DNA of 55,432 bases from IMCC26256 sp046081705. Lineage in GTDB: Bacteria; Actinomycetota; Acidimicrobiia; IMCC26256. The translations under genes were made by a program, and so were the position numbers. The notes under the pieces were generated by a model. That model was not told the origin of the DNA. It was given only the letters and a program-made list of their open reading frames with translations, and ran no database searches. The stretch covers positions 1-55,432 of the forward strand of contig JBJTWK010000044.1 in assembly GCA_046081705.1 (NCBI GenBank), given 5' to 3'. Shown one piece after another: positions 43,934 through 52,684 of this stretch (positions are counted from its first letter, which is position 1; every line of letters begins with the position of its first letter).

Positions 43934-44569
43934 GTGCTCGAACTCGCCATCCTCGGAAACCTGAAGCAGGCGCCGGTCCACGGCTACGAGCTGAAGAAGC
44001 GGCTCGCCGACACCCTCGGACCGCTGTGGGGGGTCTCGTTCGGCTCGCTGTACCCGGCGCTGCGCCGCCTCGAGCGCTCCGGCGCGATCGAGGTCGTCGA
44101 CGCGCAGGACGACGCACCCGCGATCCCCTCGACCGGATCGCTGCGCGGGGAGGCCGCCACCGCTCGTCTGCGGCTCGCCCCGAAGCCGACCCGCCGGGCC
44201 CGCAAGGCGTACCGGATCACCGCCCGCGGCGAGGTGGTCTTCGCCGAACTCCTGCGCGACCCGGACGGTGCGGTCGACGACCGGACCTTCGCGCTCCAGC
44301 TCTCGTTCTTCCGCTTCCTCGAGCCGACCGACCGTCTCGAGCTGCTCCAGCGCCGGCGCGCCGAGCTGGCCGACCGCCTGGCCCGGTCACGCCGGACCCG
44401 CACGCCGAGCATCGATCGCTACACCCGCTCCCTCGCGGAGCACCGTACGGACTCCGTCGAGCGCGACCTCGCGTGGATCGACGCCCTCATCGACGGGGAG
44501 CGCCGACCGGCGACCCCGACCGAACCCACCGACCGACCCCAGGAACAGGAACAAGGAGCCACCGCATGA
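43934..44569 (+). CDS. PadR-family transcriptional regulator
   Basis: A winged-helix regulator of 211 residues. The PadR domain is VLELAILGNLKQAPVHGYEL then KKRLADTLGPLW, SFGSLYPALRRLERSGAI and YRITARGEVVFAELL, with an insertion of about 35 residues in the wing region. The C-terminal dimerisation helices carry QLSFFRFLEPTDRLELLQRR. GTG at 43934 is preferred because homologues begin at VLELAILG; an ATG at 43874 lies inside the palindromic operator. The stop overlaps the ino1 start (ATGA), a pairing conserved in actinobacteria. It probably represses its own operon. Confidence 0.9.
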   Translation: MLELAILGNLKQAPVHGYELKKRLADTLGPLWGVSFGSLYPALRRLERSGAIEVVDAQDDAPAIPSTGSLRGEAATARLRLAPKPTRRARKAYRITARGEVVFAELLRDPDGAVDDRTFALQLSFFRFLEPTDRLELLQRRRAELADRLARSRRTRTPSIDRYTRSLAEHRTDSVERDLAWIDALIDGERRPATPTEPTDRPQEQEQGATA

Positions 44570-45645
44570 GCACCAACAAGGTCCGAGTCGCCATCGCCGG
44601 CGTCGGTAACTGCGCGAGCAGCCTCGTGCAGGGCATCGAGTACTACAAGGACGCGCTCCCCGGTGACGACGTCCCGGGGCTCATGCACGTCGTCCTCGGC
44701 GGGTACCACGTCCGCGACGTCGAGTTCGTCGCCGCGTTCGACGTCGACGCCACGAAGGTCGGCCTCGACCTCGGCAAGGCGATCTTCGCCGGACAGAACA
44801 ACACCGTGCGCTTCTGCCACAACGTGTCGGACGCCGGCGTGATGGTCCAGCGCGGTCCGACCCTCGACGGACTCGGCAAGTACTACCGCCTCACCATCGA
44901 GGAGAGCCCGGTCGAGGCGGTCGACGTCGCCCAGGCCCTGCGCGACGCGAAGGCCGACGTGCTCGTGTCCTACCTCCCGGTCGGTTCGGAGGAGGCGCAG
45001 AAGCACTACGCGCAGGCGTGCATCGATGCCGGCGTCGCCTTCGTCAACGCCATCCCCGTGTTCATCGCCTCGAACCCCGAGTGGGCCGCGAAGTTCGAGG
45101 CCGCCAACGTGCCGATCGTCGGTGACGACATCAAGAGCCAGGTCGGCGCCACGATCGTGCACCGCATCCTCGCTCGCCTGTTCGAGGACCGCGGCATGGT
45201 GCTCGACCGCACGTACCAGCTCAACGTCGGCGGCAACATGGACTTCAAGAACATGCTCGAGCGCGAGCGGCTCGAGTCCAAGAAGATCTCGAAGACCCAG
45301 TCGGTCACGAGCCAGCTCGAGAACGGCATCGCCGACGACGACGTCCACATCGGACCGTCGGACCACGTGGCCTGGCTCGAGGACCGCAAGTGGGCCTACA
45401 TCCGCCTCGAGGGCCGCAACTTCGGTGACGTGCCGCTCAACGTCGAGCTGAAGCTCGAGGTGTGGGACTCCCCGAACAGCGCCGGCGTCATCATCGACGC
45501 GCTCCGGTGCGCCAAGGTCGCACTCGACCGCGGGATCGGTGGGCCGCTCCTCGGACCGTCCGCCTACTTCATGAAGTCGCCCCCGGTGCAGTACACCGAC
45601 GCCGAGGCGCACGAGATGGTGGAGTCCTTCGCCAACGGCGAGTAG
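44566..45645 (+). CDS. ino1: Inositol-3-phosphate synthase (bacterial Ino1)
   Basis: It converts glucose-6-phosphate to 1L-myo-inositol-1-phosphate with NAD, for phosphatidylinositol and mycothiol-type thiols. The Rossmann start is VRVAIAGVGNCASSLVQGIE. Further family sequence includes VLVSYLPVGSEEAQKHYAQ, FVNAIPVFIAS, VGDDIKSQVGATIVHR, LNVGGNMDFKNM and KTQSVTSQL. The 359 residues match actinobacterial Ino1. AAGGAG lies 8 nt before the ATG. Translation is coupled to the PadR gene. Confidence 0.96.
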   Translation: MSTNKVRVAIAGVGNCASSLVQGIEYYKDALPGDDVPGLMHVVLGGYHVRDVEFVAAFDVDATKVGLDLGKAIFAGQNNTVRFCHNVSDAGVMVQRGPTLDGLGKYYRLTIEESPVEAVDVAQALRDAKADVLVSYLPVGSEEAQKHYAQACIDAGVAFVNAIPVFIASNPEWAAKFEAANVPIVGDDIKSQVGATIVHRILARLFEDRGMVLDRTYQLNVGGNMDFKNMLERERLESKKISKTQSVTSQLENGIADDDVHIGPSDHVAWLEDRKWAYIRLEGRNFGDVPLNVELKLEVWDSPNSAGVIIDALRCAKVALDRGIGGPLLGPSAYFMKSPPVQYTDAEAHEMVESFANGE

Positions 45646-45682
45646 ACCACCCGCACCACCCGTCGAACCGGAGAGCGAGCCC

Positions 45683-46249
45683 GTGCAGGACAGCACCGCC
45701 AGCCAAGCCCACCGCCTGCTCGGGCCGCTCACCGGCCGTCGCATCCTCGACCTCGGGTGCGCCGGGGGCGAGGCCGCCGTGGCGTTCGCCCGCGCCGGGG
45801 CGACCGTCCTCGCCGTCGACGACACCGCCGAGCGCGTCGAGGCGACCCGCGCCCTCGCCGACCGCAACGAGGTGCGCTTCGAGGTCCACCACGCGGACCT
45901 CGCCGAGCTCGCGTTCCTGCGCGCCGACTCCATCGACGCGGCGTACTCGGACGGCGCGCTCGCGGACGTCGCCGACCTGGCCCGCGTCGTGCGGCAGGTG
46001 CACCGGGTGCTGCGGCAGGGCGCACCCCTCGTGATCGTCCTGCCCCACCCGTTCGCCGGCTTCGGCGCGCCGGACCGACCGACCTTCGACGATGTCGCCC
46101 GTCCGCGCGTGCGCACGTTCACCGAGGTGTTCACCGAACTCGTGCGCGCGGGCTACCGGGTCGACACGCTGCTCGAGCCCGAACTGCCCTCGGCCGACGG
46201 CCGGGACCCGGGGTGCATCATCCTGCGCGCCCGCAAGGAGGGTGTCTGA
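45683..46249 (+). CDS. Class I SAM-dependent methyltransferase, unknown substrate
   Basis: A 188-residue methyltransferase. Motif I is RILDLGCAGGEAAVAFARAG, the acidic end of strand 2 is VLAVDD and the motif-II-like region is SIDAAYSDGALADVADLARV. RVLRQGAPLVIVLPHPF follows. The short C-terminal part lacks an obvious substrate domain. The GTG start has GGAG about 10 nt upstream. It follows ino1 by 37 nt and may be in the same transcript. UbiE/Methyltransf_11-like; substrate cannot be predicted. Confidence 0.85.
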   Translation: MQDSTASQAHRLLGPLTGRRILDLGCAGGEAAVAFARAGATVLAVDDTAERVEATRALADRNEVRFEVHHADLAELAFLRADSIDAAYSDGALADVADLARVVRQVHRVLRQGAPLVIVLPHPFAGFGAPDRPTFDDVARPRVRTFTEVFTELVRAGYRVDTLLEPELPSADGRDPGCIILRARKEGV

Positions 46250-46256
46250 CCCGGCG

Positions 46257-47666
46257 TCAGCCGGTGATGCCCCGTTCGGCCGCCCAGGCGTCGAGGAGGC
46301 GGTAGGCCTCGGCCTCGTCGATCGGGCCCTCGTCGAGGCGGATCTCGAGCAGGTGGTCGAGCGCCTCCCCGATCATCCGGGACGGCCCGACGCCGAGGTG
46401 GTCCATCACCTGTCGTCCGTCGAGCGGCGGTCGGATGGCATCGAGCTCCTCCTGGGCCCGCAGTTCCTCGATCCGCCGCTCGAGTTCGTCCATGCGCCGT
46501 TCGAGCGCCGCGGCCCGCTTGCGGTTCCGGGTGGTGCAGTCGCAGCGCTGGAGGTGGTTGAGCCGGGCGAGGAGCGGCCCCGCGTCCCGCACGTACCGAC
46601 GCACCGCCTTGTCGGTCCATCCCATCGCGTACGTGTGGATCCGCAGGTGCAGGTAGACGAGTTGGGTGACGTCCTCGACCACGTCGTTCGGGAAGCGCAG
46701 GGCCGTCATGCGCTCACGGGTCATGCGCGCGCCCACCACTTCGTGGTGATGGAACGACACCCCACCCCGTTCGAAGGACCGCGTGCGCGGCTTGCCCACG
46801 TCGTGGAACAGCGCGGCGAGGCGCACGGTGAGGTCGGCGGGATCGGTGTTGTTCACCACCGCGATCGTGTGGGCCAGCACGTCCTTGTGGTGGTGGATCG
46901 GATCCTGCTCGAGCTGCATCGCGTTGAGCTCGGGGAGGAACTCGTCGCTGAGCCCCGTACGAGACAGGAACCACAGTCCCTCGGAGCAGTCCGGCACCTG
47001 CAGGAGCTTCGAGAGTTCGTCGCGGATCCGCTCCGCGCTCACGATTGCGAGCCGGGCCCGCATCGCCTCGACCGCGGCGATCAGGGCGGCATCGGGTTCG
47101 AGGCCGAACCCCGCCATGAACCGGGCGGCGCGCATCATGCGGAGCGGATCGTCGGCGAACGACGACTCCGGGGCCTGCGGGGTCCGCAACCTCCGGTGCA
47201 CGAGCAGGTCCTCGAGGCCGCCGTGCGGATCGACGAGCACCGGGGCGTCGAGCACCTCGATCGCCATGGCGTTCACGGTGAAGTCCCGCCGCACGAGATC
47301 GGACTCGATGTCGTCGGCGTACGCCACCTCGGGCTTGCGGCTGTCGGGCCGGTACACGTCGCCCCGGAACGTCGTGATCTCGAGGTCGTGTCCGCCGACC
47401 CGCGCGCCGACCGTGCCGAACGCCTTGCCCTGGAGCCACACCGAGTCCGCGATCGGCGAGACCACGCGCTCGATGTCGTCCGGACGGGCGGAGGTCGTGA
47501 GGTCGAGGTCGCCGAGCTCACGGTTGGCGAACGCGTCCCGCACCGAACCACCGACGAGGTACGTGCGGTGCCCGGCCTCGGCGAGGCGCGCGGCCACGAC
47601 GCGCGTCGGGGCGTCGGGGTCGAAGACGGAGGCGAGCCTCGGCGGGATGCCGTTCACGCCGCCCAT
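46257..47666 (-). CDS. cca: CCA-adding tRNA nucleotidyltransferase with HD domain
   Basis: It adds or repairs the 3' CCA of tRNAs. The head domain has RTYLVGGSVRDAFANRELGD and LDLTTSARPDD with the catalytic D-x-D, then VRRDFTVNAMAI. RLRTPQAPESSFADDPLRMM is the neck, and a C-terminal HD phosphohydrolase domain shows LAALFHDVGKPRT. The protein ends with a helical tail; about 469 residues from ATG 47666. GTG 47657 is an alternative start, 7 nt after a -10-like CAGAAT. The tRNA-Gly in this window encodes its own CCA, so here the enzyme may mainly repair. Convergent with the methyltransferase gene, 7 nt apart. Confidence 0.93.
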   Translation of the reverse strand: MGGVNGIPPRLASVFDPDAPTRVVAARLAEAGHRTYLVGGSVRDAFANRELGDLDLTTSARPDDIERVVSPIADSVWLQGKAFGTVGARVGGHDLEITTFRGDVYRPDSRKPEVAYADDIESDLVRRDFTVNAMAIEVLDAPVLVDPHGGLEDLLVHRRLRTPQAPESSFADDPLRMMRAARFMAGFGLEPDAALIAAVEAMRARLAIVSAERIRDELSKLLQVPDCSEGLWFLSRTGLSDEFLPELNAMQLEQDPIHHHKDVLAHTIAVVNNTDPADLTVRLAALFHDVGKPRTRSFERGGVSFHHHEVVGARMTRERMTALRFPNDVVEDVTQLVYLHLRIHTYAMGWTDKAVRRYVRDAGPLLARLNHLQRCDCTTRNRKRAAALERRMDELERRIEELRAQEELDAIRPPLDGRQVMDHLGVGPSRMIGEALDHLLEIRLDEGPIDEAEAYRLLDAWAAERGITG

Positions 47667-47718
47667 TCTGGCCGCGGGGCCCCGTCCTCCCCCGCACGTG
47701 CCGGCGCCGGGCGCCGGA

Positions 47719-48828
47719 TCAGGACTCGGCGCGGGCCTCGTCGAGGTGCGCCCGCTGGAGGTCCACGGCGTCCATCTTGAGGCGCAGGTCGTGGGAGTTC
47801 GTCGACGTCGCGAGCGCGTCACGTCGCGTCACCGAACCCTGCTCGTACAGCGACAGCAGGCTCTGGTCGAACGTCTGCATGCCGTAGTACTCACCCTCGG
47901 CGATGAGTTCCTCGAGCTCGTGCGTGGCCGCCGGGTCGACGATCTTGTCGAACACGCGACCCGTCGCGACGAGGACCTCCATCGCCGGGACCCGCCCCCG
48001 GCCGTCGGCCCGCTGGACCAGGCGCTGGGACACGATCCCCCGGAGCGAGCCGGCCAACGACATGCGGACCTGCTGCTGCTGGTAGGGCGGGAAGAAGTCG
48101 ATGATCCGGCTGATCGTCTCGGTGGCGCTCATCGTGTGGAGCGTCGCGAACACGAGGTGGCCGGTCTCGGCCGCCGACAGTGCGGCCCAGACGGTCTCCG
48201 GGTCGCGCATCTCACCGATGAGGATGACATCGGGGTCCTGCCGCAGCACCCGCTTGAGCGCGGCGTGGAAGTCCTCGGTATCGGTACCGATCTCCCGCTG
48301 GTTCACGATGCAGCGCTTGTCCGGGTGGAGGACCTCGATCGGGTCCTCGATGGTCACGATGTGCTTCGACATCGTCTCGTTGATGTGGTCGATCATCGCG
48401 GCGAGCGTGGTGGTCTTGCCCGACCCGGTCGGGCCGGTGACGAGCACGAGACCGCGCGGCTCCTCGGCGAGCCGGCGCACGACCGGCGGCAGCCCGAGCG
48501 ACTCGAACGACGGGATGCCGGGCAGCACCCGACGCAGGACCATGCCCACGCTCCCCCGCTGGCGGAAGACGTTGACGCGGAAGCGACCGAGCCCGGACAC
48601 CGTGTGGGCGAAGTCGGCCTCCTGGCACTCCAGGAACTCGTCGGCCCGGTTCTTCGGCATGATGGCGAACGCGACGCGCTCGGTGTCCGCCGGGTTCACG
48701 TCGGGCAGGTCGGACAGCGGCTCGAGGACGCCGTCGACCCGCAGGTACGGCGGGGACCCGACCTTGATGTGGACGTCGGACGCCTCACGGCGGACGGCCT
48801 CGTGGAGCAGGGCTTCGAGATCGAGCAC
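47719..48828 (-). CDS. PilT-like type IV pilus retraction ATPase
   Basis: A secretion-type AAA+ ATPase of 369 residues. The N-terminal PAS-like domain has LLHEAVRREASDVHIKVGSP. The core shows Walker A VTGPTGSGKTTTLAAMID, the Asp box and VTIEDPIEVLH, Walker B DVILIGEMRDPET and the His box TGHLVFATLHTMSA. GIVSQRLVQRADGRGR and the late AIRxM-like region AMEVLVAT follow. I choose GTG 48828 because GAGG lies 8 nt upstream and the product begins VLDLEALL; the frame is open to a GTG at 48849. No pilin or other pilus gene is in the window, so partners are elsewhere. Motility or DNA uptake are possible roles. Confidence 0.9.
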   Translation of the reverse strand: MLDLEALLHEAVRREASDVHIKVGSPPYLRVDGVLEPLSDLPDVNPADTERVAFAIMPKNRADEFLECQEADFAHTVSGLGRFRVNVFRQRGSVGMVLRRVLPGIPSFESLGLPPVVRRLAEEPRGLVLVTGPTGSGKTTTLAAMIDHINETMSKHIVTIEDPIEVLHPDKRCIVNQREIGTDTEDFHAALKRVLRQDPDVILIGEMRDPETVWAALSAAETGHLVFATLHTMSATETISRIIDFFPPYQQQQVRMSLAGSLRGIVSQRLVQRADGRGRVPAMEVLVATGRVFDKIVDPAATHELEELIAEGEYYGMQTFDQSLLSLYEQGSVTRRDALATSTNSHDLRLKMDAVDLQRAHLDEARAES

Positions 48829-48943
48829 GGCGAACACCTCGTGGACCACCGGGGGGACGGTCCCCTCCGGCTGACGACCTGAGTATCGGCCGACCCGCGG
48901 GCCACCTGAAGGTCCGGGTCGCGGCGGGCCGGCCGGGCCCGGC

Positions 48944-49960
48944 TCAGGCCCCGAGCCGCTCCCGCCAGAGCGCCTCGGCCGCCTCGATCATCCGGCCCCC
49001 GGGGCCGCCGCCGGTCGGCGCCTCGGCCACCCCGACGGGGGTCGCCCCGACGAGGACCGGGAGGGTCGCGGCGACCGAGTCCCGCAGGGCGTCGAGGTCG
49101 TACCCGCCCTCGAGGAAGGTGATCGCCCGACCCGGCGGGGCCAGGGCGAGGATCCGGGCGGTGATGAGGGGGTAGTCGCCCGCCGAGAGCCCGAGCCCGG
49201 TGAGCGGATCGGCCCGGTGCGCGTCGAACCCGGCCGACAGGAGGACCCAGTCGGGCGCGAACGCGCTCGCCACCGGGGCCACGACCCGATCGAGGCCGGC
49301 GAGGTAGTGGTCCCCGGTCGCACCGGCTGGCAGCGGGATGTTGAGGGTGGTGCCGGCCCCCGCGCCGACCCCGACCTCGTCGTGCCGACCCGTGCCCGGG
49401 TACAGCGGCCACTCGTGGAACGACACGTAGAGCACCCGCGGGTCGTCGAGGAAGATGTCCTGGGTGCCGTTGCCGTGGTGGGCGTCGAAGTCCACGATCA
49501 GGACCCGCTCGCCGCGCTCGACGAGCGCAGCGGCGGTGATCGCGACGTTGTTGAGCAGGCAGAAGCCCATCGATCGATCGGCCGTCGCGTGGTGACCCGG
49601 CGGTCGGATGGCGAGGAATGCCCCGGTGCCCGCGCCCGTGTCGAGCGCCTCGATCGCGGCGAGGCCGGCCCCGGCGGCGAGCCGGGCCGTGGCCCAGGAG
49701 TCGGGACCCATCGAGGTATCGGGATCGCAGCGGCCGCCCCCGGCGGCGTCGATGCCCGCGAGGTGGTCGAGGTGGGCGGCCGGATGGACCCGCAGCATCT
49801 CGTCGCGGGTCGCCGCACGGGGGTCGAGGACCCGCCGGGCCTCGACGAGCCCACTCGCCTCGATCCCGGCGCGCACGGCCCCGATCCGAGCGGGTCGTTC
49901 CGGGTTCCGGGGCCCCGGCCGGTGGTCCTCGAAGCGGGGATCGGCGACCACGAGCAGCAC
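48944..49960 (-). CDS. Histone deacetylase-family amidohydrolase
   Basis: A zinc-dependent deacetylase of the arginase/HDAC fold (AcuC/HdaH-like), 338 residues. Motifs: RPPGHHATADRSMGFCLLNN with the His pair, RVLIVDFDAHHGNGTQDIF (zinc Asp and His), LYVSFHEWPLYPGTG and LLSAGFDAHRADPL (second zinc Asp), then FLEGGYD with the catalytic Tyr. The likely substrate is an acetylated lysine or polyamine; relatives deacetylate acetyl-CoA synthetase. The GTG start is 7 nt after a -10-like TACCTT, so it may be leaderless. It is divergent from the GNAT gene, whose product could be an opposing acetylase, but that is speculation. Confidence 0.93.
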   Translation of the reverse strand: MLLVVADPRFEDHRPGPRNPERPARIGAVRAGIEASGLVEARRVLDPRAATRDEMLRVHPAAHLDHLAGIDAAGGGRCDPDTSMGPDSWATARLAAGAGLAAIEALDTGAGTGAFLAIRPPGHHATADRSMGFCLLNNVAITAAALVERGERVLIVDFDAHHGNGTQDIFLDDPRVLYVSFHEWPLYPGTGRHDEVGVGAGAGTTLNIPLPAGATGDHYLAGLDRVVAPVASAFAPDWVLLSAGFDAHRADPLTGLGLSAGDYPLITARILALAPPGRAITFLEGGYDLDALRDSVAATLPVLVGATPVGVAEAPTGGGPGGRMIEAAEALWRERLGA

Positions 49961-49967
49961 GGCGACG

Positions 49968-49973
49968 AAGGTA
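49968..49973 (-). promoter_or_regulatory. -10-like TACCTT before the HDAC-like gene
   Basis: TACCTT on the minus strand is followed by 7 nt and GTG at 49960. It faces the -10 of the GNAT gene in a 43-bp divergent gap. Confidence 0.45.
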
Positions 49974-49990
49974 ATCGGCCCGGGTGCGCG

Positions 49991-49996
49991 TACGCT
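49991..49996 (+). promoter_or_regulatory. -10-like TACGCT before the GNAT gene
   Basis: TACGCT is followed by 7 nt and GTG at 50004. There is no ribosome binding site between. Confidence 0.45.
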
Positions 49997-50003
49997 CCCA
50001 CGC

Positions 50004-50696
50004 GTGGAGGAGCAGACCCTGCGCTGGCCCGGGGGCTGGGCACGACTCGGGCCCTGGCGGGGCCACGAGGACGTCGCCTACCTCTCCCTCGGCGCGGATC
50101 GCCCGCCCGAGGCGGCCTTCGTGGAGCGCTGCCTCCAGGCGCTGCGGCGTCAGGGGTACGAGCGGGTCATCACGAGCGCGCTCGCCCCGGGGGAGAGCCT
50201 GCCCTTCGTGGACTCCGGGTTCGAGGTCCACGAGCGCCTCCACCTGCTCGAGCACCGCATGGTCGGGATCGAGGCTCCGGCCCGTCGCACCCGACGGGCC
50301 CGACGGGCCGACCGCCCCGCGATCCTCGAGATCGACGGACAGGCCTTCGACGACTTCTGGCACCTCGACGACACGGGCTTCGACCACGCGGTGCGGGCCA
50401 CCCCGAGCACCCGGGTGCGGGTGGGCGAGGACGACGACGCCGTCGTCGGCTACGCCGTGACCGGCCGGTCCGGTGAGCAGGGGTTCCTGCAGCGCCTCGC
50501 GGTCGACCCCGAACGACATCGCAGCGGCTGGGGCCGCGCGCTCGTGGCCGACGGACTGCGGTGGCTCCGGCGCCACGGCGTCACCCGAACCCTCGTCAAC
50601 ACGCAGCTGGACAACGCGGGCGCGCTCGCGCTGTACCGGGCCTGCGGGTTCACCGAGTTGCCGGTCGGCCTCACCGTCCTGGCCCGGACCCTGTGA
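50004..50696 (+). CDS. GNAT-family N-acetyltransferase
   Basis: An acetyl-CoA-dependent transferase of 230 residues. The C-terminal GNAT core (about 105-228) shows VVGYAVTGRSGEQGFLQRLAV, the acetyl-CoA pyrophosphate loop PERHRSGWGRALVADGL (R-x-G-x-G-R/A type), then VNTQLDNAGALALYRACGF. The N-terminal 100 residues look like a degenerate second GNAT lobe with VDSGFEVHERLHLLEH. GTG at 50004 follows a -10-like hexamer by 7 nt. The stop overlaps the DUF6049 start by 4 nt, so it heads an operon with DUF6049 and murJ. Substrate unknown; RimI- or mycothiol-synthase-like tandem GNATs are possible comparisons. Confidence 0.85.
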   Translation: MEEQTLRWPGGWARLGPWRGHEDVAYLSLGADRPPEAAFVERCLQALRRQGYERVITSALAPGESLPFVDSGFEVHERLHLLEHRMVGIEAPARRTRRARRADRPAILEIDGQAFDDFWHLDDTGFDHAVRATPSTRVRVGEDDDAVVGYAVTGRSGEQGFLQRLAVDPERHRSGWGRALVADGLRWLRRHGVTRTLVNTQLDNAGALALYRACGFTELPVGLTVLARTL

Positions 50697-52684
50697 TCCG
50701 CCGCCGCGCCCTCGGCGCACTGCTCGTCGCGATCGGGATCCTCACGGGCTCGCTCGCAGGGACCGCTCCCGCCGGGGCCGCCGGTCCCGGCGTGTCGATC
50801 GCACTCCGCAGCCAACCGGCGTGGGCCAGCGCGGGCGACGACGTCCGACTCGGCCTCACGGTGCGCGGGGACGTGCGCGGCCTCGAGGTACGCGCCGTGA
50901 TCCACACCTACCTCACGACCCGGGCCGGGTTCGACCGGGCCGTCACCGGATCGCGCCTCGGCGGCATCGTCGGCACCGCGGCGGCGCCCGCAGACGCGCT
51001 CCCGTTCGGAACCCTCACGATCCCGCTGCAGGACCCGGACGCCGAACGCGACACGACCCGCATCCGCGTGCCGTTCCCCCGCGGCGGTCGCGCCGGCGTG
51101 TTCCCGGTGCAGGTGGAGGTGCGCAATCCCTCGACCGGCGAGCGCGCCGCCTCGTTCGTCACGTTCCTCACGATCGTCGCCCCGCTCGACGGCGGGGACC
51201 CCGTGCTCGAGCCGCTGCGGGTCGCGTGGGTCTGGCCGATCGTCGCCCCGCCCGCCACACCGGGGGCCGGCCCCCGCGCCGCCGCCTTCGCCCGCTCGAT
51301 CTCCCCGACCGGCCGGCTCGGGCGCATCGCCGCCGGCCTCGGGCGCGCCGGATCGACACCGCTCACGCTGCAGGCGGACCCGGCCACGCTGCAGTCGTGG
51401 AGCACGGCACCCGGCGAGGCCGTCCGGACCGGGTTCTCGCAGGTGCGCGCCGCGGCCGCCGATCCACAGTACGAGACCCTCGGCGCCACCTACACCCCGA
51501 TCTCGATCCCGGCGTTCGTCGCGAACGAACTCCCGGATCTCGCGGTCAACGAGCTCGACGCCGGTCTCGTCGCCCTGCGCAGCGCGACCGACCGGGCCGT
51601 GAGCCCCGCGGTCACGACGGCGCGACCGCTCGACGCGGCCGCGCTCGCGCTCCTCACCCAGCACGGCACGCAGCGGGTCGTCGTCCGCGCGCGTGACCTC
51701 GCCTCGACCGGTACCCCGAACCTCACCCCCGCCCGGCCGTTCACGCTGAGCGCCGGCGGCGTGTCGGTGCCCGCGGTCCAGACCGACGACGGACTCGCCG
51801 AACTCTTCGCGCGACCCGGCACCTCGGCGCTGCAGGCGGCCCGTCTGCTCAACGGCCTCGCGCTCATCGCGCTCGAACTCCCGAGCCAGCGTCGCGGGGT
51901 CGTCGTGCAGAGCGAGTGGCGCTGGTCACCGTCGACCGCCGCCCTCGGCGACGTCGCCGAGGGCCTCGACGGGCACCCGCTCCTCACGCCGCGGACCGTG
52001 TCGGGTCTGTTCGGCGAGGTGCCGGTCGAGCGCACCGGGAGCCGACCCACCGTGCGCCGCCTCGCGTCGATCCGATCCACCGCGCTGCCGGTCGATCCGG
52101 CCGTCCTGCGGGCGACCCGCGAGCGGGTCGACGCGTTCGCTGCGTTCGCCGGCAACGGACCGACGACCCGCAGGGCCCAGGAGCACGTCCTCGTCGCACC
52201 GTCCTCGACGTGGGGTGCGCGGGCGGGCGCCGCGCAACTCGACGCCGCCGACGCCACCATGGACGAGTTCATCGCCAAGGTGCGCGCGCCCGTGTCCCGC
52301 ACGCTCACCCTCACCTCGCGCACCGGGGTCGTGCCGCTGTCCTTCCAGAACGACACCGGTCAGGCCCTGCAGGTGCGGCTGCGGCTGCGCAGCGACCGAC
52401 TCACCTTCCCGGACGGGAAGGAGCAGATCCTCGATCTCCCACCGAACAACACGACGGTGAAGGTGCGCGTGAACACCACCTCGCCCGGTTCGTTCCCGCT
52501 CCTGCTGTCGGTGACCTCCGTCGACGGCCGCATCGTCATCGAGCGGACCCGGATCACCGTGCGCTCGAGCGTCGTGAGCGGTATCGGGATCGCGCTCACT
52601 GTGACGGCGGGCGTGTTCCTCCTCGTGTGGTGGGTCACCCACTGGCGCCGCACCCGCCGGCGGCGCGTCGAGGTCGACGCATGA
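50693..52684 (+). CDS. DUF6049 family exported membrane protein
   Basis: A 663-residue protein found just before murJ in many actinobacteria (in Mycobacterium tuberculosis the neighbour of the MviN homologue). It has an N-terminal signal peptide (about 1-28, APAGAA-GP), a large extracytoplasmic region with beta-sandwich parts at both ends (DDVRLGLTVRGDVRGLEV; QNDTGQALQVRLRLR) and a central part resembling a glycosidase-like barrel (PISIPAFVANELPDLAVNEL). One C-terminal membrane helix (about 628-650) ends in a short basic cytoplasmic tail. GTG start overlaps the GNAT stop; the stop overlaps murJ. Function is not known; a link to lipid II export or cell-wall assembly is inferred from synteny. 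Confidence 0.88.
   Translation: MIRRRALGALLVAIGILTGSLAGTAPAGAAGPGVSIALRSQPAWASAGDDVRLGLTVRGDVRGLEVRAVIHTYLTTRAGFDRAVTGSRLGGIVGTAAAPADALPFGTLTIPLQDPDAERDTTRIRVPFPRGGRAGVFPVQVEVRNPSTGERAASFVTFLTIVAPLDGGDPVLEPLRVAWVWPIVAPPATPGAGPRAAAFARSISPTGRLGRIAAGLGRAGSTPLTLQADPATLQSWSTAPGEAVRTGFSQVRAAAADPQYETLGATYTPISIPAFVANELPDLAVNELDAGLVALRSATDRAVSPAVTTARPLDAAALALLTQHGTQRVVVRARDLASTGTPNLTPARPFTLSAGGVSVPAVQTDDGLAELFARPGTSALQAARLLNGLALIALELPSQRRGVVVQSEWRWSPSTAALGDVAEGLDGHPLLTPRTVSGLFGEVPVERTGSRPTVRRLASIRSTALPVDPAVLRATRERVDAFAAFAGNGPTTRRAQEHVLVAPSSTWGARAGAAQLDAADATMDEFIAKVRAPVSRTLTLTSRTGVVPLSFQNDTGQALQVRLRLRSDRLTFPDGKEQILDLPPNNTTVKVRVNTTSPGSFPLLLSVTSVDGRIVIERTRITVRSSVVSGIGIALTVTAGVFLLVWWVTHWRRTRRRRVEVDA

Noticed and set aside
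50270..50320. CCCGACGGGCCCGACGGG-type sequence as a regulatory repeat
   Set aside because: It is inside the GNAT coding region and encodes an Arg-rich loop, so it is explained by codon use.
48944..50696. HDAC-like and GNAT genes as a matched acetylation/deacetylation pair
   Set aside because: They share only a divergent promoter gap; nothing in the sequences shows a common substrate, and the GNAT is co-transcribed with DUF6049-murJ.
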